NCBI GenBank assembly: GCA_003024785.1
Contig: PUQB01000324.1
Location: forward strand, 211,307-275,306
Length of the DNA stretch: 64,000 nucleotides
Reading direction: 5' to 3'
Source of the DNA: Selaginella tamariscina
Taxonomy: Eukaryota; Streptophyta; Lycopodiopsida; Selaginellales; Selaginellaceae
Shown: one piece after another, positions 45,969 to 58,749 of the stretch
How positions within the stretch are numbered: the first letter of the stretch is position 1
Layout of the letters: each line of letters opens with the position of its first letter
Notes under the pieces: model-generated
The model's input: the letters and a program-made list of their open reading frames with translations, nothing else
What the model was told of the DNA's origin: nothing
The model's database searches: none
Made by a program: the position numbers and the translations under genes

Positions 45969-48191
45969 ATGAAGGGAGTCCGTGGTGGGGCAGATATTCT
46001 GCTCCGGTTCGATCCTCCTCGGAGCTACTTATCTGTGTTCCATCTCAAATCTCCGCTACTCGCATTCGGCACAAAACCAGGTCTATTCCTCCCATTCTCG
46101 CCCAGGTTCGGCATAAACCCGGGCCCATTCTCGCCCCGGTTCAGTAGGTCGGCTACAGACGGTCTCTTTCGCAGCATAGCTACCAAGGTAAGAACCCTAG
46201 CGCCTTCACTCAGTTCACTGCCTCGTTAATCCTCTGTTTCTTTTCAAATCCTCGTTTTCTATGCGTAATCTCTTTTTATCTCTTCAAAATCTTCATTTTC
46301 TATGCGTAATCGCTCCAAATCCTCTTTTCCAAGCTGGTTTCTTCGGAAAACCTTCATGCATTATCGCAAATAACACATGCTAGGTTTTGAAGTCCTCACA
46401 CATACGGGGGATTTTAGGGTTAAACATTAGCGTGATGCAGGGCGGTCCGAGAAAGGTTTGGCGCAAGCACTCGCAGTCTGCGGCAGGGAGCAATTCGGCG
46501 GCGCCCGTTCTCTCAGCGAAGCCGGATAGGGATTCGTCTCCAACTTCACGGGTATCGGACAGTGAACCGGGCGCTGTGAAGAGCATGTGGGTTCCCAAAG
46601 CGACGCTCACTACCTCTCCAGAGAAGCGATCTCCATCACAGGCAGCCGTTGTAGAAGAAACTGCGTATCCTGTCAAGAAGGGCGTTTTGAAGGTGAAGTC
46701 GGAAGTCAGAGCGACCTTCTATCCCAAGTTCGAGAATGAAAAGTCTGATCAAGAGGTTGGTTTATTTCTAGCTTTTGTATATCATTCATGGTATGTATGC
46801 AACTTTTCGTTGACTAACCTTCCGTAGTTCTGCTTTTTTATATTTATACACACACCATGTTCTGTTTTTCTAGCTTTATGCAGATGCATGTGTGTGTTTG
46901 ATTTTCCTGTCTAGGTATCTGACTTGACTATTGCTTCAACAGATACGATCCAGGATGATTGAAGTGGTATCGGCGGGTAGAGGTGTCGTTGAAGTCACTT
47001 TGAAGCATTCTGGGTCGCTGTTCATGTACGCTGGAGACGGAGATGCATTTGCAAAGAACAGCTTCGGAAACCTGTAAGCTTTATATCTATCTTGTGTTTA
47101 TTTTTCTTTCTGTGTAATATAGCAAACATGTACTATAATTTTTCATTGTGTGAACATTTTGTTTCAGATATACTGCAGTCGGGGTGTACGTTTTGGGAAA
47201 GACTCTGGAACAAGCATGGGGAAGTCAATACAGAGAGAAACAGAGAGAATTTAATGCCTATCTTAAGGTTGGTCGCACAACTCTCGTTTTTCTGATTATT
47301 GTTCTAATTTTTTTGTTTTTTTCTAGAACAACCGTATTTCTATTTCTATGGAGCTTGTCACTGCGGTACTGGGAGATCACGGTCAACGGCCTCTCAAAGA
47401 TTACGGTAAACTACTGTATGTGTGTGTCTGTGTATGTATGGGATATCTATATAGAATCATATAATAGTCTATTCTTTGTCTCGTTTTGAGAGTTCTGTTT
47501 TTCTTTTACAGTGGTCGTAACCGCAGTAACGGAGTTGAGTGGTCGACCTCGATTTTATTCTACACCTGATCTAGTAGAATTCTGTCGACAATGGCGTCTC
47601 CCAACTAATGAAGTCTGGTTGTTCTCGACAAGGTATATATACATACTCAGAACACTATATATTTTCAGTGTCCTCTGCAATGTCTAATGAATGTCTTGTA
47701 GAAAATCTTCGTCAGCATGTTTTGCTGCGTATGATGCTCTTTGTGAACAGAGTATATACAGCGTAGTTCGGGACAGCTTCAATAAGATTGCCGATACGTA
47801 CGTCCCTGGTAAGCTTAGTTAGTTGTTGAAATCATTATTGATAGTTTGTTATGATGATATATTTTCTGTTTTATGATCAGGCACTGAGAGCCATGGGGTT
47901 GTTCAGGGAGAAATTCTTGAAGGTCTGGTTGCTCGTATTGTTAGTTTTGAGAGTGTCGAGAAGTTAAAGCGCGTTGCCGGAAAGTACCCCGTGCCAGACC
48001 ATCTTCCTGGTAATTGCTCTCTGTCTCTCTCTCAAAACGCACATATCGACACCGTAACTTACCTTTCTATATTTTCGAACAGTGTTTTCTAATTCTTGTT
48101 TGTAGGATCATATACTGCGCCTGGTCTTCGTGAGATTTGTTCCGAAAATAGGCAAAGCGAGAAGGAGGTTAGTGATTGTTAACATATACAT

Positions 48192-48238
<47 letters not shown>

Positions 48239-51200
48239 ATATAGTACATATACATAAATATATACGTATATCTGCAGCAAAGCAAAGCACTGTTAAAAGC
48301 TGTTGGCACCGATTTCTGTTCGGATTGGAGTGGTGGTTCCAGAAGGACAGGATCAGACTTCACAGTCCACGTGGTTCAGCAAATTTGTGAGTACGCCTGC
48401 TGCTGATGAGCCCACTGCAAAACTCCAGGTATGTTATTTCTAAATCAATCGTATAGTTATTCTAATACCTCTTTTCATTTTATATTTATGTCTGCTTTGA
48501 CCTATGCATACAATCTATACGCCCTTTAATATTGGATGCATTAAACTACTAAATTACCAGCGTATGAAAGCTTTTGATATTGTTTTGTGCAGGAAATGAT
48601 AAGGCTTCTGAAGCAGAAGAAGATGCCTGTAAAGTTCAAATGTCAAGGCCATTCAGGCGTTGACAATGAGTTTACAATGACTATTCATGTGCTTCAGGAT
48701 TCTGTTTTTCGAAGATACCAGAAGGAAATGCAGTAAGCTCTCTCTCTCTGTCTCTTCTCTCTCTCTCTATCTATCTGTATGTGTTGTGTGTGTGTGGTGC
48801 CTATATATAGGCACACACACACCGTATACATATATTTAGAAGCTCAATTTATTACTCTGATTCGTTCATTTTTACAGATACAATCCAAGTCTGTGGCCGT
48901 TATACAGAGGTATGTTATTATAATTATCAGTCTTGTAACTAACATTGTGTATCTTGTATCTATATGGCTATCTATTAAATGATGCATTCATAAAACCAGT
49001 TAAAAATATCATGTTACAGGGTTTTTTGTCGATGTCAAGCTCACAAAGGATCCAGTAGACACCATGGCTAAGAAAGATACGGAACCCCATCTGGGACATT
49101 TAGACGAGGATGCCATTGCAGATGATGCAGAACATCTTATGGTCAAACTCAAGTTCCTCACTTACAAGGTTTAATTAAATACTTTAAATATCAACTCACT
49201 ATAAACGTCGATTATAAATCATATGCTTCTGTGCGTGTATGATTATTTGGGGTTTGAAGCTTCTTTTGTTGTTTCACACAGATCCGTACGTTCTTGATCC
49301 GTAATGGCTTGGATATCCTATTTAACAGAGGCCATCATGCGTACAAAGAGTATTATTTGAGGTAAGCCCTGTTTTGTGTGTACGTGTGTGCATGCCGTGT
49401 ATGTATGTGCATACTTAACATTTACAGGCAAATGAAAATATGGGGAACATCGTCAGAGAAACAACGGGAGCTCTCCAAACTTTTGGACGAATGGTAAGTA
49501 CAATGATAATAATCTTATATTTAACACATATATGTATATGCAGGGCTGTACATATCACAAGAAAGATCAAAACTGGCAAGTTGAGAGAAGGCTCGTATCT
49601 TTCTGAAGCAGAGCCTTTCTTAAAGGAATTTGCCAGCCGCGGTTTAAAGAATCAGGTAATAAATGGTGATACATGTGAAGCAATATGTTACGGTTTGACG
49701 TATTACATTTGTGTGTTAGAATCTTCAATTATAGTTTAGCGTAGAAGTACATTGTACGTCCTCCTGTGTTATGAGTAACATTGTGTGTGTCTGTCCAGCT
49801 ACTCGTGGGACAAGGTACGGACATTGATACGGATGCATACATTGCTGCCACACGAGGCGATGAAGACGAAGAAGGCGATTTGAAGCAAGATATTGGATCC
49901 TCAACAGATATTCCCATCACTAAAAATCAAGGCATCAAAGCCAAGGGCCTTCTCGTCTTCTTCCCGGGTAAATTTATTGTGTTTTATGTATAGGACATGC
50001 ATATACATAGTACATTTTATGTAATCATCTACCATAACGAAATAGTGCGCACTAGGCTATCCATAATTTGTGTGTGTGTGTGTGTGTATACACACACACA
50101 CACACATACACAATAGAACCTGTCTAGTTTAATACTGTCTAATTTATTAACCTTAATAATTTAATTTTGTTTTGCCCCGCCTTAATTTAATAATCAATAT
50201 TTTGTTCAGTCCTATTCTTTGTAAAACAAACCTGTATAATTTAAAAATGGCTTAATTGAATTTAATCTAATCTAATTAACCTTAATGAAACCTAATTAAT
50301 ATTAATTAAACCCAATTAAACTTAATAATAAACTTGTGTAGGTCCCGACAATATTAAATTAGTATTTAATTTGTACTGTATTTTATAATGCATTTGCATA
50401 TCTTGTACGTACTCCCCTTTGCTATCGACTGCTAAATTATAGCATCTCTGACAGCTTATCTAGATAGTAAATGATACACTAGTTATATATAAATTTACAT
50501 ATGTATGTGTACACATATTTGTGCATAATGTGTTATTTTATAGGAATACCCGGCTGCGCAAAGTCTGCGTTGTGCAACGAGATACTGAACACGCCAGGTG
50601 GACTCGGTGACTCCAGACCTATGAAGAGTCTTATGGGCGATTTGATTAAAGGTATAATTACCGTATATGCTATTGATGATTCAATTGACGGTTGTTATTG
50701 GTATAATTTATAACCTTTATGGTCCTTTTTGTTGCAGCGAGGTACTGGGCAAAGGTCACTGAAGACAGGTTGAAGGATCCTAATGTCATCACGCTGGCAG
50801 ACAAAAACGCTCCAAACGAAGAAGTGTGGAGGATGGTAAGCCTGTAAACACGCGCGTGCGCACATATACGGATGCACACATTATAAAAATGCATTAAACT
50901 GTACATTACAGGTCACTGATATTTCCAAGCAAACGGATGCAATTGCAATCCCGGTTGTGCCCGATTCTGAAGGTATAGACTTGATAGAGTAAACATTTAC
51001 TCTATATGTCTGTGTGACACAAATTAATTGCTCTTTTCTTTTATTTGAAGGCACGGAGTCGAACCCCTTTTCCCTTGACTCTCTCTCCGTATTTATTTTC
51101 CGAGTCCTGCATCGTGAAAAGCATCCGGTAAGCTTTAATGTTATTACATGGATGTATTAACATAAATAATGTTCCTATTGTAAAAAAATTGCTATAAAAG

Positions 51201-51752
51201 GTTTTGACTTCGTTTGATGTATGTTATATTTGTAGGGCAATCTTGACAAGAATTCCCCTTATCCCGGCTACGTTCTTCTTATGTTCTACAATTTATATGA
51301 AGGAAAGGTAAGAATATTCTGGCTATATATCACTATATATACATCACAACGCAATCGTATACCTATACACATACAGACACGTCTAACTATGGTTACTCTC
51401 TTGTTTCTTTTGCATTAGGATCGGAACGATTTTGAAACAAGCTTGCACGAACGCTATGGTTACCTTGTAAAAGTCCCTTTGTTAAAACCTAACAGGTAAG
51501 TGAAATACGCACATGACACAGACACACGTGTTTGGATATGATACACACGTACACACAGTAAATGGATACTTAACAGCGTGTTTGATTACAGACCTCCCTT
51601 ACCTCAGCCTATCAAAGCTGTACTCGAAGAGGGGTTGGATCTGTTTCAAAAGCACAGTGCAAAACACGGAAAGTAAGCATTTTAATATTATTCTTATATT
51701 GTGCGCAATTGTAAATATATAGTGAGAGAAAATTTATGTATAATATTTAAGC

Positions 51753-51796
<44 letters not shown>

Positions 51797-53120
51797 CTGT
51801 TTATTATTTTATTTTTTGAATCCATATAGGGCCGATCCGTCCAAGGGAGCATATAAAAAACAATTTGACGAATGGGAAGCAAAACTGAAGAACGTTTTGT
51901 TTTCGCATTCAAGTTACTTGAACGACATTCAGGTGCGTAATAGACATATATCACAATGTTTCACATGTCCTGAAAATTATGGTAGGTTACGGTTTATATC
52001 AAAGTATCGTGTATTGTCATTTTCTATTATATACATAAAAATGTACTTTATGTTTTGATATAGCTCATACACACACGGCTCTGCATATGTATGTGTGTTC
52101 GTCCGTGTAGCTGGGTAATATATGTTCGCATGCATATAAATACGAGTAGTGACACAATATAACATGGTACGATATGTATGTGAATGTGTTTGCGTGTGTG
52201 TGTGTCTGTGTGTATTTACCACGATTATTTATGTAAGTGCATATGTGTTCCAGGTTCCATTTGAAGAAGCAGTGAAGTCTGTCAGAGAGCAACTCCGGGC
52301 CGTGGTTACTGGGCAAGTTCAAGTACACATGCCAGAACCACAGGAACGTAAGCTGCACTCCTTCAATTATGCCGCACTCACGGTCCCCTTGGATGGAATT
52401 CATGAGGCACTTTCCAAGGTAATCGCTGCTGTCATGTTAATGAACATTTGTTGACACACAAACATCCATACACACGCCGGACAAATAACACGCTTTTGTG
52501 TTTGTAGGCGTCGAAATGCAATCCTGAAGTGGAGGCCTTCTTAAAGCCAAAGAATCTACAGGGCTCACTGCGTGGAGGCCACGTGACACTCGCACACCTA
52601 CGGTCCCACGGAGTAGCTGCGGTTGCCGAGTACGGAGCCTACGTGGGTGAGAAAGTCCCATGCAAGTTTACCGCTCTCTTATACTGCCCGAGGATGGCTG
52701 CACTCGAAGCTCATATTATGAGCGACTCCATTTCTTCCAAAAACCAGTTCGCTCACGTCACGGTACATTATATACGCATATATATTATATAGTCTGCGCG
52801 TATATTTCATGTACAGTGTTAAATTTATGTATATCTTTGTAGAATACGGAAACATTACTGATTATATTGTTATCTCGCATAGGTTATATTTCATAGACAT
52901 CTCTCTCTTTGTGTCTATGGCATATATGCAACACACACGCCCGCAATGCGCAGATGTATTGTACTGAGGTTCGTGTTTTAATGTGGCAGCTATGGACTGC
53001 AAAGGGACGCCACCAAAGGAAGCAGGGTCGCTAGCCAGCTTGGTCGAGAAAGGGGAAGCTACTAGAGTTGAATTGCCGGAGCCGGTTGTGATCACGGGCA
53101 AGGTGGAGTTCAAACTGTGA
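45969..53120 (+). CDS. RNL: Plant-type trifunctional tRNA ligase (ligase, kinase, cyclic phosphodiesterase), copy B, full length
   Basis: Joins tRNA exons after intron removal and can act in unconventional mRNA splicing. Exon 1 (45969-46187) encodes an Arg/Ser/Phe/Pro-rich, acid-poor leader with an internal repeat of PFSPRFG, like a transit peptide. It joins GGPRKVW at 46438. Ligase domain: TFYPKFENEKSDQE (candidate adenylated Lys, near 46730), EILEGLVARIVSFES (near 47920), VFFRRYQKEMQ-region exons, FLIRNGLDILFNRGHHAYKE (near 49300). Kinase: P-loop GIPGCAKSALCNEIL (50544). Phosphodiesterase: two HxT motifs, GGHVTLAHLRSH (near 52580) and NQFAHVT (near 52750). End GKVEFKL, TGA 53118-53120. About 26 exons, GT-AG. 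Deletions in the exon at 48278-48428 and a missing base near 53008 break the frame. Closest to plant RNL proteins in order and motifs. Confidence 0.94.
50069..50112. repeat. Palindromic (TG)n TATA (CA)n microsatellite
   Basis: TG repeats, then TATACA, then CA repeats, forming an inverted repeat that could make a hairpin. It sits right at the unit B end, in the intron before the kinase exon. Confidence 0.8.
51750..51792. repeat. (TA)n microsatellite in a tRNA ligase intron
   Basis: Pure TA run of about 40 bases. Confidence 0.95.
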
Positions 53121-53533
53121 TGCCAGGTATCTCTCAGATAAACAATACACTAAGATATATGTATATGCATATTTGTGTGTACATGTACATTTCCTGTGTA
53201 GATGTGTATTTCTGTGTACATGACTTATTGTAGGCGGAGAAGGAAAAGTTTTGAAGGCGGAATGTGAATATGTGTTTGATGGTTTTGCTACATTTAGGAA
53301 CATATATGAATGAAGGACATAAGCATTTTCCATTTCCATGAATATAAACATCAATTTATAAGATAGAACTAAGGTAAATATGGGTATATTATAATAAATA
53401 TATTTTAAAGGTTTTTTTTAATAGAAAAAGCTAAATATACATTTTCTCTTTGAATATATATATATATATATATACAAGGAAACGTTATATTAAAAAAGTA
53501 GGGTCATAATACCCCATCGCCCTTCTTGCCCAT

Positions 53534-53611
53534 TGTCTTTGCCAAGTCGTTAAGGCATGTGCTTGTTAAATACCTGGGTTTCACTTGAGAGTTTCAATCT
53601 CTCAAGTGATG
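53534..53611 (+). pseudogene. Decayed tRNA-Ser-like sequence
   Basis: The order of elements is that of a class II tRNA: GCCAAGTCGTTAAGGC (D-arm/box A region), an anticodon-like loop TTGTTAA, a variable region GGGTTTCAC and a perfect 5-bp T-stem GAGAG/CTCTC around TTTCAAT. Compared from memory with plant tRNA-Ser(GCU), the differences are mainly C-to-T or G-to-A (GCT to GTT in the anticodon, GCGTG to GCATG, TTCGAAT to TTTCAAT). Acceptor and anticodon stems no longer pair well. It is probably not functional. Confidence 0.5.
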
Positions 53612-56363
53612 CATTTTTTTGTATTGTCTGCAACTCCTTAGCAAGATATTCATGGAAGGGTTTCACCCATAAGAGTTTTATGTTGTTTATAACTCTATTA
53701 AGAAGATATTTATGAAATATTCACTTCTTCATTTCATAGGTTTTGTATTATGTTGTGTTGTATATACAACTCCCAAATTCATAAAATATTAACTTCTTAG
53801 TTTTATTGAGTTTTAATACTTACAGCAAATATTTCAATAATTTATATGCATGTTCATTATATATTGTCATACTGCACTTAACAAAGCGACATTGAATTGT
53901 GAAAGAGATGTAAAGCATCAGCTTCTAGTGGGTAAAAAAGACAATTTGTTTTCAGCAAGTCCCACCATGCCATTTGTTGCTCTTCTGTGGACAGCATCAA
54001 CATTTCCTTTGCAGGCTCCATGCCCAAGCACCAAACCTCTAGCATACCTCCCAACATGCATTAGTTCTGTGGTGTAGTTAATTATCACGTAAATCTCACA
54101 CATTGAAGTCCTCAATTTGAAATGAGCCACATGTGGCATTGCTTTTGTAATAAGCAGTTCACACGTGAAGGTGAAAGTGAGGGTGAGGGTTACACACGAC
54201 CTATTTATTTTAGTGATATTAATTTAAATTTAATAAAATTTATTTTTTAAAATAAAATAAATATAAATTAAAATTGTAAACTTCTCAATTATATAATTCT
54301 TTTTTTTTTTATAAAATAAATAAAATTAAAAAGCTTAATTATTTATATTAATATATTTTTATTTAAACTTATAAATAAAACATGTGACAAGAAAAAATAT
54401 ATATTTATCTTTATAAGGATGAGGCCACTAACGGGTTAATCAATAGAATTAAAAAAATTATTTATTCTACTATGGGTTTGTTTTCCCACTTGTTAATTAT
54501 ATTATTTATAAGCACCTATGGCTTTTTTGGTGATAACTAAATAACTAGGCAGGTTGTATAGTACTGACATAATTTAATAACATATCCTTTTCTCTTTGTT
54601 TAAGAAATTTATGTATTAAGATTGATTAATTAGGTTTTGTAATTTTAGTTTTTAATAAAAAACAGATACATGTGAGGCAATAAAATAAATGAATAAGATT
54701 GTCTTATTTTATATAAAGAACATTAGCAAATGTATTAATGTGGATAATATGCATAGTCTTTTGAGAGTTTCTCATATATAATATTTTTCTATGTATAATT
54801 AATATTATTTCATTCAGACTTATATGTATTATTAAAAATAACATGAGTTTTATAAGAAATTAATAAAAACATACATAATGTTATATTTATATACATATAC
54901 ATGTATAACATTACTTTACATATGTATATGTATAGAAATTTATATATTCATATATATAAAGAGAGAGAAAAGATCTCCTTATATAATTAATAAATAATTC
55001 TTATGTATAAATAAATAAATATATATATATATAATATCACATGTAAGTATGTAATAACTAAAAAATCTTTCTCTTTCTACACATCCACATGTTTATTTGT
55101 AATATATATAAAAGAGAAACACTAACCAACGATTCCATATAAGAAAATGGAGTTACTAAAGAGTTAAGGATTTAATATATCTTTTTAATTAAACATATTT
55201 TGTAGGTGCACATATTATATATATTATGTGTAACATACATTCATAAAAACCTAGTAATCGGTTAAATCAAAATTATGCATTAATAATTTCTTTTTAAATT
55301 CAATTAATCATTATAATGAAAAAGCACAGTATATAATAATTAATTATGTAGCATTATTTTAATTTATCAGGGCTAAATAATCATCCGTTAATACAGAGTG
55401 GGTCTTAATTAAATCTAGACTTATTTAGAATCTTGTTATTTAGAAAGTAAGGAAATATTATATATGACCTGGCGAGAGTAAAATGATTCTGCAGGGTGAA
55501 GGCACATGAGAATTGCCTCTAAGCCCTAAACATGTCCTACATTGGGTGACCCTAAACACAATCAAACCTTCCTAAAGGAACAAGGAAGAAAAAAACTTTT
55601 TTCTGAAATTTATATGATTTTTTTGTATGCATACGATTTCGTATAGTTTTTTATATTGCGCACGAATATCATATGCCATATGTGCGGTTTGCATATGTGT
55701 GGTTTTGTATAATAGATATAATTAAAATTATGATTTGAACATTAAATATGGTTTCGAACACACTAATTTAAGTCTAAGCAACTCTTTTGGCAACATATGT
55801 GATTTTGTATAAGAAATATAGTTAAAATTATGGTTTGAACATCAAAATATGGTTTTAAAAAGTACATTTTGTCTTTAAAAATTATTAAAGTGCAAAAATT
55901 AATTTTGCATAATGTGGTTTTTATTAAAAGTTAAATTATATATTTGATTAATATAAATTTAATATATTAATATAATTAATGAGTGATCTTAAAGCTTCAA
56001 TAATAGTTGGAGATGCAAATTCTAAATAGAATCTGCAAGGCTTCATAATTAGTTTTGCAAGCGAAATATCAATTTACCCATACACATAGCACTATTTTGT
56101 AATTATGATTATTATAATATTAAATTATACAATATATGTTTAAAGGTTAAGTCTCAAGTCTTGAATTATTAAATGACATGTGCTGGACATAAACAAGACA
56201 TATACACTTCACTTTTAATTAAACATTGACTAAGTTTCATTACGTGGACAAGTTATGATGAGCTCTGCATTTGTGTGTGTGTGTGTTCCACTAAAACTTA
56301 AACTTACTTGTGCACACAAATATGTTGGATTCATTTGTATTTAAAGTACAGATGCCTATATAT

Positions 56364-56401
<38 letters not shown>

Positions 56402-56497
56402 AGAGAGAGAGAGAAGAGTGAAGGATAGACAGTATAGAAAAGAATAATTATCTATTATCATCTAAAATGGAGAAGAATGCGAACCTTACATTTGAGT
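53612..56497. other. AT-rich intergenic region
   Basis: No recognised gene. A minus-strand frame at 53918-54139 (ELMHVGRYARGLVLGHGAC) has protein-like composition but no known relative and no clear start. 54200-55400 is plain AT-rich. 55697-55860 holds a local duplication. A TA/GA compound repeat at 56362-56412 lies upstream of the next gene's 3' end. Confidence 0.5.
55697..55860. repeat. Imperfect local direct repeat
   Basis: A roughly 60-base segment around ATATGTGTGGTTTTGTATAA at 55697 recurs about 98 bases later (ATATGTGATTTTGTATAAGA at 55796) with the shared tail AAAATTATGRTTTGAACAT. Confidence 0.75.
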
Positions 56498-58749
56498 TCA
56501 GGGTATATTTGGGACTCTGGACTTCCGAACAACGGCATCAATGACTTCCTGGCTCTGCTTTCCATACATACTAACCACTTCCTCATTGAGAATATCCACT
56601 GCTTCATCGGGATATTCTCCATAGTCCAGCATAATAGCCATCCTCGACAGCGTATGCATATTCCCAGGAGCAGTCGCATGAAATATATCAAACAGCTCCT
56701 TCAAACTCGGTACGTTCTCGTCCTTTGATATACACGCTGCAAGGTAGATGTCTGCATAACCCGCACGTATCCAATTCCTTTCCTCCTCTGTGAAAGATCA
56801 TACAGGGTTTATGCAGGGCTTAAGGTTTACATACACGCGTACCGGAGAAAGGCTTAATTCTCTTTTCAATGTCCAAAACCACCTCGAGAACGTTCTCTGG
56901 AACATCATCATGAGGCAAATCCTTGAGAATATCCTTCTTTTCCCTCTCAAAGGAGCATCTCTGACACTGACACACAAAGCCCTTAAACTGTAATGCCAGC
57001 TCGCGGTATCCGTGGAATGGAGACAACGTTGCCCCTAGATAGGAGACCAGAACCTCCTCCCCTGCCTAAAGGAGCTAACAGTTAGTAACAGATACACACA
57101 CACACACACACACCTATGTCCTTTGCAGCTCTAACAAACAGAACATCTCCAATACACATCCTGGATGCATTTGGAAGGCACGAATGGTTAATAAGTCCAG
57201 CAAATGCCCACACTCCATGGACATGTTCGTCATACGAAGACCCTGCATTAGCTCCAACTCTCTCTACATGTTCAGTATTGAGTACCCTGCTTTCCCTCTG
57301 CTGAAGACTTTCCCGTTGTTGGTCTTGAACACATTTATATCCGGTACTCTCTTGTGGTCGAAAAGAGCGTTAACATGCCTGAGTTTCTTCTCAGAGTCCA
57401 GGACTTAACAAGCTCAACATAGAGGTCCTTGTGAGGTTCATCTGAAGAAAGAACTGCACTTGTTGGATTACATACCAAGAGAAGCTCCCCAATCCGCACA
57501 TCTTTTGTTAAGTAAACGCCCCTTCCTCTTCCATCTGGGGTCAGCTTAACCTCGAGGGGCCCAAAGAAATCTGCATACTCCACATGCTGAGGATTGTCTT
57601 CTTCCAGCAAGTGTCGTGAGATATCATACTCTCCTTGCTTGTTTTGCCGGAGGAAGGCTTCACATTTGGCTATATCCTCCAGTATTTTTGGCGGTGGTGT
57701 GGGTTCTACGGACTCTAAGCAGCTCAGCGCAAGCTGGTGCTCCTGTAATGCAATGAGACTCCTTCCTTTTGTATGCAGCCTCTTGAGCTGGTGGGCACTC
57801 TGTAAGCTGCCAATACTGCTTGCAGTCTCTGTATCTGTAATCGCTTCTTCATATCTCCCCAGTTTTAGTCTTGCCTCGGCACGGTTCAAGAAGACATCCT
57901 AAAACAGCCATTAATATAGTATCCACGCACACGTGCTTACACAAACACTCTCACACACACATTATTGCACCTTTTCCATTTCACCATAAGTAGATTTGTC
58001 CCGTGCACTAAACAGGTTGATCAACTCCGTATAATGAAGCTCTGCCAGTAGATTTTCTCCGTTTGAAAGCAACTTATCGCCTTCTTTCTTAAGCTCCTCC
58101 ACCGACTTCCTCCGGAGCTTCTTTGGAAGGCCGATCAACTCCACAGAAGCTGGAGTTCCTACTTGCATGATAGAACAGTAGAATACTGGCTGCATAGATG
58201 ATGCAAAATGTGTGTGTGGTGTGTGTGTGTGTGTGTCTGTGTGTGAAACTCAAATACCTCCTTGATGGCGATTTTGACATCTTTTGGGTACATGGTGAGA
58301 GCTTCCTCTGGTTTAGAAGTGGATTTTATAGCATTAAAGATTTGTATAAATGCGCAACCGCCGTCTTCAGGCTCAGACTCAACAAGACACAGAACCATTC
58401 TTTCCTCCACTTTGGCAGATGCACATATGTTTGCTTGCACCACTCGACCTTCAAAGCACATCTGTATAATATCTTAGCATTGTACACAAGGAGATATAGT
58501 GGAAGAAATGCCCATTAAGGGTATTTGCTGCTAGATGTGGTTTTGTAACATATAGAGGCATTTCATGTACATATACATTACACATTGTACCTCTTTGTCC
58601 AGTTGCTGGGAGCGAATGTAACCCTCACGGATTTCAATTGGCTTGAGACCGAGTAATGGCGGAACAAGCTGCTTGCAATTGAAGCTCATTGGCATAGTGG
58701 CGCCATCGCACATCGCCTTGAATGCGCGCATCAGGGACGCCTTGTCCAT
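56498..58749 (-). CDS. TPR-SET domain protein (SMYD-like/SDG family)
   Basis: Probable lysine methyltransferase with N-terminal helical repeats. Start MDKASLMRAFKAMCDG at 58749, stop TGA at 56498. Exon 1 58591-58749, exon 2 58258-58461 (VLCLVESEPEDGG), exon 3 from about 58190 to 57971 (KKLRRKSVEELKKEGDKLLS), exon 4 from 57897 with TPR helices (NRAEARLKLGRYEEAITDTE; HTKGRSLIALQEHQLALSCL). The SET part begins RGRGVYLTKDVRIGELLLV (near 57520). After frame breaks come VWAFAGLINHSCLPNASRM (near 57190; NHSC is the cofactor-site motif), EEVLVSYLGAT and the post-SET cysteines FVCQCQRCSFE (near 56970). The C-terminal helices end RKSRVPNIP. Breaks near 57405 and 57310. MYND zinc finger not seen. Resembles plant TPR-SET proteins; substrate unknown. 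Confidence 0.85.

Larger units (their letters stand above)
40437..50068. repeat. Tandem duplication, unit B
   Basis: Second copy, starting with AACTGGGGTATTGGAGTGCT at 40439 and ending around 50068 with CTAGGCTATCCATAAT. To the right the tRNA ligase gene continues into sequence absent from unit A. The distance between unit starts is about 10.96 kb. Confidence 0.93.

Noticed and set aside
53918..54139. Minus-strand frame ELMHVGRYARGLVLGHGAC
   Set aside because: Composition is plausible but there is no recognisable family, start or splice structure, so not called as a gene.
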